From contig JACPRG010000070.1 in assembly GCA_016190025.1 (NCBI GenBank), positions 1 to 9,680 on the forward strand: DNA of 9,680 nucleotides. Reading direction: 5' to 3'. The first letter of the stretch is position 1. Every line of letters begins with the position of its first letter. Below are positions 4,858 to 9,680 of the stretch, piece by piece. Source of the stretch: Candidatus Tectimicrobiota bacterium (GTDB lineage: Bacteria; UBA8248; JACPRG01). The notes under the pieces are model-generated. The model did not search any database, was not told the DNA's origin, and saw only the letters and a program-made list of their open reading frames with translations. The translations under genes were made by a program, and so were the position numbers.

Positions 4858-7800
4858 GGAGGACATACGCAACCATCGACGGCAACGAGGCGGTCGCCCG
4901 CGTCGCGTACCGACTCAATGAGATCATCGCCATCTACCCCATCACCCCCTCCTCCCCCATGGGCGAGTGGGCGGACGCCTGGATGTCCGAAGGAAAGCCC
5001 AACCTGTGGGGCACCATCCCGACGGTGGTGGAGATGCAAAGCGAGGGCGGCGCCGCGGGCGCCGTTCACGGCGCCCTGCAGACCGGGTCCCTGACGACCA
5101 CCTTCACCGCGTCCCAGGGGCTCCTGCTGATGATCCCCAACATGTACAAGATCGCCGGGGAGCTCACGCCGGCGGTCATTCACGTCGCCGCCCGAACGGT
5201 GGCCGCGCAGGCCCTCTCCATCTTCTGCGACCACAGCGACGTCATGGCGGCCCGCCACACGGGCTTCGCCCTTCTCTGCTCGGGGTCGGTCCAGGAGGCC
5301 CAGGACTTCGCCCTCATCGCCCAGGCGGCGAGCCTGGAGTCCAGGATCCCGTTCCTGCACTTCTTCGACGGCTTCCGGACCTCGCACGAGGTCTCCAAGA
5401 TCGATCTGGTGTGCGACGACGACCTGCGGGCGGTCCTCGACGAGGGGCTCATTCTCGCCCACCGCGCCCGCGCGCTCTCGCCGGACCACCCCGTCATCCG
5501 GGGCACCGCCCAGAACCCCGATGTCTTCTTCCAGGCCCGCGAGGCGGCCAACCCCTACTACCTGAACTGCCCCGGCCTCACGCAGAAGGTGATGGACCGC
5601 TTCGGGGAGCGGACGGGGCGCGCCTACCGACTCTTCGAGTACCACGGCGCGCCCGACGCCGAGCGGGTCCTCGTCCTGATGGGCTCCGGGGCGGAGACCG
5701 TCCACGAGACCGTGGACTGGCTGAACGAACGGGGAGAGAAGGTGGGGGTGGTCAAGGTCCGCCTGTACCGGCCCTTCGACACCCGGCGCTTCGTGGAGGC
5801 CCTGCCGGAGTCCGTCCGATCCATCGCCGTCCTGGACCGGACGAAAGAGCCGGGCGGCGCGGGCGAGCCCCTTTACCTGGACTGCCTCACCGCGCTCCAC
5901 GAGGGTCTGGGAAACGGCTGGGGCCGGCTGAAGGCGATGCCGGCCGTCCTCGGGGGCCGCTACGGGCTTTCCTCCAAGGAGTTCACGCCGGCGATGGTCA
6001 AGGGCCTCTTCGACCACCTGGCCGGAGGCGAGCCGAAAAACCACTTCACCCTCGGCATCGAAGACGATGTGACGCACACCCACATCCCCTACGACCCGTC
6101 CTTCTCCACCGAACCCGACGACGTGCACCGGGCGGTCTTCTACGGGCTGGGATCGGACGGGACCGTCGGCGCCAACAAGAACTCTATCAAGATCATCGGC
6201 GAGAACACCGAAGGCCGCGCCCAGGGGTACTTCGTCTACGACTCCCGCAAGGCGGGCGCCGTCACCGTCTCGCACCTCCGGTTCGGCCCCCGGCCCATCC
6301 GCTCGGCGTACCTGGTGAGCCGCGCCCAGTTCGTCGGCTGCCACCAGTGGATGTTCCTCGAGCGGTACGACATGCTGAAGGACATCGCGCCCGGGGGGAT
6401 CTTCCTGCTGAACAGCCCCTACGGTCCCGAGGAGGTGTGGGACCGCCTGCCGCGCGCGGTGCAGGAGACGATCCTCGACAAAAAGCCCCGCTTCTACGTC
6501 ATCGACGGCTACCGGGTGGCGAAAGAGAGCGGGATGGGCGGGTTCATCAACACCGTGATGCAGGTCTGCTTCTTCGCCCTCTCCGGCGTGCTGCCCAGAG
6601 CGCAGGCCATCGACGCCATCAAGGACTCCATCCTGAAGACGTACGGGATGAAGGGAGACGAGATCGTCCGGATGAATATCCGGGCGGTCGACCGGGCGCT
6701 GGAGAACCTCCACGAGGTGAAGGCCCCCGCCCGGGCCGAGGGAAGCATCGAAATGCCGCCGCCCGTCCCGGAAGAGGCGCCCGAATTCGTGCAGAAGGTC
6801 ACGGCGGAGATCATCGCGGGGCGGGGCGACTCCCTACCCGTCAGCGCGTTCCCGACCGACGGCACCTATCCCACCGGGACCTCCAAGTGGGAGAAGCGGA
6901 ACCTCGCCCCCGAGATCCCCGTCTGGGACCCCGACATCTGCATCGAATGCGGAAAGTGCACCATCGTCTGCCCGCACGGGGTGCTCCGCATCAAGGTGTA
7001 TGGCCCCGAACATCTGACGGGCGCGCCGCCAACCTTCAAATCGAAGGACGCCCGCGACAAGGAGTGGCAGGGGCTCAAGTACACCCTCCAGGTGGCGCCG
7101 GAGGACTGCACCGGGTGCGGAATCTGCGTGGACATCTGCCCCGTCAAGAACAAGTCGGAGACCCGGCTCAAGGCCATCAATCTGCGCCCCCAGCCGCCGC
7201 TTCGGGAGCCCGAGCGGGAGAACTGGGACTTTTTCCTCGGCCTGCCCGAGTTCGACCGGAGGAGGCTCAAGGTCTCCAACATCCGGCAGCAACAGGTCCA
7301 GCAGCCGCTCTACGAGTTCTCCAGCGCGTGCTCGGGCTGCGGCGAGACGCCCTACATCAAGCTGGTCTCCCAGCTCTTCGGCGACCGCGCGGTCGTGGCC
7401 AACGCCACAGGCTGCTCTTCCATCTTCGGGGGCAACCTGCCCACCACCCCCTGGGCGCACGACGCCGAGGGGCGGGGTCCGGCCTGGTCCAACTCCCTCT
7501 TCGAAGACAACGCCGAGTTCGGCCTCGGCTTCCGCCTCTCCATCGACAAGCAGAAGGAGTTCGCCGGCGAGCTGCTCCGGCGGCTCTCCGGCCAGGTCGG
7601 CGAGGGGCTGGCGGAAGCCATCCTCAGCACGGCGCAGAAGGACGAAGCGGACATCTACGAGCAGCGGGAGCGGGTGGCCCTGCTGAAGGAGAAACTGCAA
7701 GGCATCGACTCGGACGACGCGAGGCGGCTCCTCAGCGTGGCCGACATGCTGGTGAAGAAGAGCGTGTGGATCATGGGCGGGGACGGCTGGGCGTACGACA

Positions 7801-8420
7801 TCGGCTTCGGCGGCCTGGATCACGTCCTGGCGAGCGGCCACGACGTCAACGTCCTGGTCCTGGACACCGAGGTCTATTCCAACACCGGCGGGCAGATGTC
7901 CAAGGCTACCCCCCGGGGCGCCGTGGCCAAGTTCGCCGCCAGCGGCAAGCCTGCCCCGAAGAAGGACTTGGGGCTCATCGCCATGAGCTACGGGAACGTC
8001 TATGTGGCCTGCGTGGCCATGGGCGCCAAAGACGAGCACACCCTCAAGGCGTTCCTCGAGGCCGAGGCCTACGAGGGACCCTCGCTGATCATCGCCTACA
8101 GCCACTGCATCGCCCACGGCATCAACATGACCACCGGGATGCAAAACCAGAAAGCCGCCGTGGAAACGGGCCAGTGGCTGCTCTACCGATACAACCCGGA
8201 CCTGGCGAAAGAGGGAAAGAACCCGCTGCACCTGGATTCGACGAGGCCCAAAAAGCCGGTCAGCGAGTACATGCACATGGAAAACCGGTTCAAGATGCTC
8301 ACCAAGAGCCACCCGGATGCTGCCAAGCGGCTGGCGAAAGAAGCCCAGGAAGAAGTGAATCAGCGCTGGGCCCTCTACCAGCATCTAGCCTCGCGCAAAT
8401 CAGAAAGCCCGGAGAAATGA
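4854..8420 (+). CDS. nifJ: Pyruvate:ferredoxin (flavodoxin) oxidoreductase, homodimeric single-chain type
   Basis: It catalyses pyruvate + CoA + oxidised ferredoxin to acetyl-CoA + CO2 + reduced ferredoxin in the cytoplasm. The 1188 residues match the usual single-chain length. The pyruvate-binding domain opens with IAIYPITPSSPMGEWAD, and Thr31, Glu64 and Arg114 carry the same numbers as catalytic residues recalled for the Desulfovibrio africanus enzyme, which supports this start. Two ferredoxin clusters follow (C696/699/702/706 and C752/755/758/762). The proximal cluster ligands are C826, C829 (CSGCGET), C854 (NATGCSS) and C1085 (YSHC). The thiamine-diphosphate site is GGDGWAYDIGFGG with Asp977, then DTEVYSNTGGQ with Asn1010. 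No key residue is missing. AGGGGGG at 4841-4847 precedes ATG 4854 by 6 nt. Upstream in-frame ATGs at 4734 and 4824 lack comparable sites. The DHOD-like gene follows after 52 nt on the same strand. Confidence 0.97.
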   Translation: MRRTYATIDGNEAVARVAYRLNEIIAIYPITPSSPMGEWADAWMSEGKPNLWGTIPTVVEMQSEGGAAGAVHGALQTGSLTTTFTASQGLLLMIPNMYKIAGELTPAVIHVAARTVAAQALSIFCDHSDVMAARHTGFALLCSGSVQEAQDFALIAQAASLESRIPFLHFFDGFRTSHEVSKIDLVCDDDLRAVLDEGLILAHRARALSPDHPVIRGTAQNPDVFFQAREAANPYYLNCPGLTQKVMDRFGERTGRAYRLFEYHGAPDAERVLVLMGSGAETVHETVDWLNERGEKVGVVKVRLYRPFDTRRFVEALPESVRSIAVLDRTKEPGGAGEPLYLDCLTALHEGLGNGWGRLKAMPAVLGGRYGLSSKEFTPAMVKGLFDHLAGGEPKNHFTLGIEDDVTHTHIPYDPSFSTEPDDVHRAVFYGLGSDGTVGANKNSIKIIGENTEGRAQGYFVYDSRKAGAVTVSHLRFGPRPIRSAYLVSRAQFVGCHQWMFLERYDMLKDIAPGGIFLLNSPYGPEEVWDRLPRAVQETILDKKPRFYVIDGYRVAKESGMGGFINTVMQVCFFALSGVLPRAQAIDAIKDSILKTYGMKGDEIVRMNIRAVDRALENLHEVKAPARAEGSIEMPPPVPEEAPEFVQKVTAEIIAGRGDSLPVSAFPTDGTYPTGTSKWEKRNLAPEIPVWDPDICIECGKCTIVCPHGVLRIKVYGPEHLTGAPPTFKSKDARDKEWQGLKYTLQVAPEDCTGCGICVDICPVKNKSETRLKAINLRPQPPLREPERENWDFFLGLPEFDRRRLKVSNIRQQQVQQPLYEFSSACSGCGETPYIKLVSQLFGDRAVVANATGCSSIFGGNLPTTPWAHDAEGRGPAWSNSLFEDNAEFGLGFRLSIDKQKEFAGELLRRLSGQVGEGLAEAILSTAQKDEADIYEQRERVALLKEKLQGIDSDDARRLLSVADMLVKKSVWIMGGDGWAYDIGFGGLDHVLASGHDVNVLVLDTEVYSNTGGQMSKATPRGAVAKFAASGKPAPKKDLGLIAMSYGNVYVACVAMGAKDEHTLKAFLEAEAYEGPSLIIAYSHCIAHGINMTTGMQNQKAAVETGQWLLYRYNPDLAKEGKNPLHLDSTRPKKPVSEYMHMENRFKMLTKSHPDAAKRLAKEAQEEVNQRWALYQHLASRKSESPEK

Positions 8421-8426
8421 AAGCCC

Positions 8427-8455
8427 GGGCCTTGCACGAGCCCTCGCACGGGCCC
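8427..8455 (+). other. Imperfect hairpin between nifJ and the DHOD-like gene
   Basis: GGGCC (8427-8431) and GGCCC (8451-8455) can pair, with an inner CGA/TCG stem around a GCCC loop and a mismatched middle. It occupies most of the 52-nt gap and ends 5 nt before the Shine-Dalgarno run GGGGGAG. There is no T-run. It could be an mRNA processing or stability element, or a chance product of GC-rich DNA. Confidence 0.3.
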
Positions 8456-8472
8456 AACAGGGGGGAGCCAGG

Positions 8473-9486
8473 ATGGACCTGACGACGACGTATCTGGGGA
8501 TGACGCTGCGCACGCCGATCGTGCCCTCCGCCTCGCCGCTCTCCGAAGAGATCGACAACATCAAGCGAATGGAAGACGCGGGCGCGTCGGCGGTGGTTCT
8601 CTACTCGCTGTTCGAAGAGCAGCTGACCCTGGAGCGGTACGAGCTGCATTACCACCTCACCCACGGGACCGAGAGCTTCGCCGAGGCGCTGAGCTACTTC
8701 CCGATGCCGAAAAACTTCCACCTCGGCCCCGAAGCCTATCTGAAGCACATCCGCAAGGCCAAGGAGGCGGTGGACATCCCGGTCATCTCCAGCCTCAACG
8801 GCGCCACCCTCGGCGGGTGGACCGAATGCGCGGCGCTGATGGAGCAGGCCGGGGCGGACGCCCTGGAGCTGAACGTCTATTTCATCCCCACCGACATGGA
8901 CATGGCACCCGGCGAAGTCGAAAACCGATGCGTCGAGATCCTCCGGGCGGTGAAATCGGTGGTCCGGATCCCGGTGGCCGTCAAGCTGAGCCCCTTCTTC
9001 AGCAACATCGCGAACATGGCCAAGCGGCTGGACCGGGAGGGCGCCGACGGCCTGGTCTTGTTCAACCGCTTCTATCAGCCGGACATCAACCTGGAAGAGC
9101 TGGAGATCCAGCCCGGCGTCGTCCTGAGCACGGCGGGCGACATGCGGCTCCCCCTGACCTGGATCGGCATCCTCTGTCGGCGGGTGAAGGCCAGCCTCGC
9201 GGCCACCAGCGGCATCCACACCGCCCGAGACGTCCTGAAGATGCTCATGGCCGGCGCCCACGCGACCATGATGTGCGCGGCGCTCCTGAGGAACGGGATC
9301 GACCACATCCGCACGGTGGAGCGCGAGCTGCGGGAGTGGATGGAAGAGCACGAGTACGAGTCCGTGCGCCAGATGCAAGGGAGCATGTGCCAGATCAGTT
9401 GCCCCGACCCCTCCGCCTTCGAGCGCTCCCAGTACATGCGGGCCTTGAAGAGTTACCGGCCCAAATCCGATTCCTTCTCCCTCTGA
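8473..9486 (+). CDS. Dihydroorotate dehydrogenase-like FMN TIM-barrel protein (not a classical PyrD)
   Basis: The 337 residues have the overall pattern of class 1 dihydroorotate dehydrogenases: an N-terminal MDLTTTYLGMTLRTPIVPSA strand, SLNG (107-110), ELN (132-134), VAVKLSPFF with Lys171, LVLFNRF, and an FMN-phosphate region TSGIHTARDVLKMLMAGA (from 245). In true class 1A enzymes ELN is followed by LSCPN, whose Cys is the catalytic base. Here ELN is followed by VYFIP, so Phe137 occupies the Cys position and the second Asn is lost. The NS-x-G-x-PN substrate loop also appears replaced (YSLFEEQ). It matches the protein group usually named 'dihydroorotate dehydrogenase-like'. FMN binding is likely; activity on dihydroorotate is doubtful. 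GGGGGAG lies 5 nt before the ATG. Its position 52 nt after nifJ suggests cotranscription and a role linked to PFOR or ferredoxin, which is inference. Confidence 0.92.
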   Translation: MDLTTTYLGMTLRTPIVPSASPLSEEIDNIKRMEDAGASAVVLYSLFEEQLTLERYELHYHLTHGTESFAEALSYFPMPKNFHLGPEAYLKHIRKAKEAVDIPVISSLNGATLGGWTECAALMEQAGADALELNVYFIPTDMDMAPGEVENRCVEILRAVKSVVRIPVAVKLSPFFSNIANMAKRLDREGADGLVLFNRFYQPDINLEELEIQPGVVLSTAGDMRLPLTWIGILCRRVKASLAATSGIHTARDVLKMLMAGAHATMMCAALLRNGIDHIRTVERELREWMEEHEYESVRQMQGSMCQISCPDPSAFERSQYMRALKSYRPKSDSFSL

Positions 9487-9499
9487 AGGCCCGGCGCGC

Positions 9500-9516
9500 G
9501 GGGGGCGCTTCCCCCT
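9500..9516 (+). terminator. Weak hairpin after the DHOD-like gene
   Basis: GGGGG (9501-9505) pairs with CCCCC (9511-9515) around a 5-nt loop, with one flanking G-T wobble (9500/9516). It lies 14 nt after the stop. No T-run follows, so the call rests on position and stem only. Confidence 0.3.
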
Positions 9517-9586
9517 CGGCAAGACAAAGCCCTCCGAGAGGCCCAGGGGGCAACCTTTCCGAACGCCTTCCTCGTCCCCTCCCCGC

Positions 9587-9615
9587 GTGACAACGCCTTT
9601 TCCGTCTGCTACAGT
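9587..9615 (+). promoter_or_regulatory. Sigma70-type promoter reading out of the window
   Basis: GTGACA (9587-9592; 5 of 6 to TTGACA) is followed after exactly 17 nt by TACAGT (9610-9615; 4 of 6 to TATAAT). The TGC directly before it makes an extended -10. This is the best promoter match in the window. Transcription would start near 9622 and serve a gene to the right. Confidence 0.55.
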
Positions 9616-9649
9616 CGCCCGGAGTCTTTGACGCTGCCCTCCTCCGGAA

Positions 9650-9680
9650 ATGGACGCGCGGGAAAGCGACGGACCCGCCG
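9650..9680 (+). CDS. Possible start of a downstream gene (3'-partial, unrecognised)
   Basis: ATG at 9650 opens a frame of ten complete codons (MDARESDGPA) to the window edge, 28 nt after the predicted transcript start. No good Shine-Dalgarno site precedes it, only GGA almost touching the ATG. It is too short to identify, and the true start may lie beyond the window. Confidence 0.22.
   Translation, partial: MDARESDGPA

Noticed and set aside
4737..6713. A 658-codon antisense frame over the first half of nifJ
   Set aside because: Shadow of nifJ codon usage with no recognisable domain.
6834..8384. A 516-codon antisense frame over the second half of nifJ
   Set aside because: Same shadow effect; the nifJ frame carries all cluster ligands and the thiamine site.
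4967..8482. A 1171-codon open frame on the + strand overlapping nifJ
   Set aside because: It is out of frame with an unmistakable nifJ, and its translation is arginine/glycine/proline-rich low-complexity sequence. Long shadow frames are expected in GC-rich DNA with strong third-position bias.
8473..9486. Annotation as pyrD (pyrimidine biosynthesis)
   Set aside because: The catalytic Cys and the SCPN motif are missing and no other pyrimidine gene is nearby, so only 'DHOD-like' is supported.
8299..9522. A 407-codon antisense frame over the DHOD-like gene
   Set aside because: The plus-strand gene is a clear family member with a good ribosome site; the antisense product resembles nothing known.
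1..9680. CRISPR arrays, insertion sequences, tRNA or rRNA genes
   Set aside because: I saw no spaced direct repeats, transposase motifs, terminal inverted repeats, tRNA-like cloverleaf or rRNA-like stretches on reading both strands. A tRNAscan or Infernal run would settle small RNAs.

Overview
The window is a GC-rich stretch of bacterial chromosome, well above 60% G+C by eye, with genes packed closely on both strands. It encodes central energy metabolism. There is no phage, transposon, CRISPR, toxin or defence signature. The combination of pyruvate:ferredoxin oxidoreductase, an acyl-CoA dehydrogenase and a membrane-bound HdrD-like iron-sulfur protein suggests an anaerobe or facultative anaerobe that oxidises pyruvate and acyl-CoAs and passes electrons to ferredoxin and a quinone pool. 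High-GC groups such as Acidobacteriota or the former Deltaproteobacteria would fit, but the sequence alone does not fix the phylum.

Layout. (1) Positions 3-755 (+): the C-terminal two thirds of an FAD/NAD(P)-dependent disulfide-reductase-family enzyme of the CoA-disulfide reductase/NADH oxidase type, cut by the left edge. (2) Positions 872-2372 (-): a two-gene unit, acyl-CoA dehydrogenase then cutA, 13 nt apart, converging on gene 1. (3) Positions 2373-2628: a divergent promoter region with unusually AT-rich tracts. (4) Positions 2629-4632 (+): a 667-residue fusion of a b-type-cytochrome-like membrane domain, two [4Fe-4S] motifs and two CCG domains. This is the architecture of proposed ETF:menaquinone oxidoreductases (DUF224/HdrD-like). 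(5) Positions 4633-4853: a leader region with a TATATATT box, a perfect GC hairpin and an 18-codon upstream ORF whose stop overlaps the nifJ start as ATGA. (6) Positions 4854-8420 (+): full-length homodimeric pyruvate:ferredoxin oxidoreductase (nifJ). (7) Positions 8473-9486 (+): a dihydroorotate-dehydrogenase-like flavoprotein 52 nt after nifJ, lacking the catalytic cysteine of true class 1A enzymes. (8) Positions 9487-9680: an intergenic tail with a good sigma70-type promoter, possibly serving a gene that begins at 9650.

How the parts fit. The acyl-CoA dehydrogenase would pass electrons through an electron-transfer flavoprotein (not in this window) to the divergently encoded membrane Fe-S protein and on to quinone. 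PFOR makes acetyl-CoA, CO2 and reduced ferredoxin. The DHOD-like flavoprotein next to PFOR has no assigned reaction and is the most interesting unknown here. I did not find a clearly new multi-gene system. The best leads are this flavoprotein-PFOR pair, the nifJ leader, and the acyl-CoA dehydrogenase/Fe-S protein electron path.
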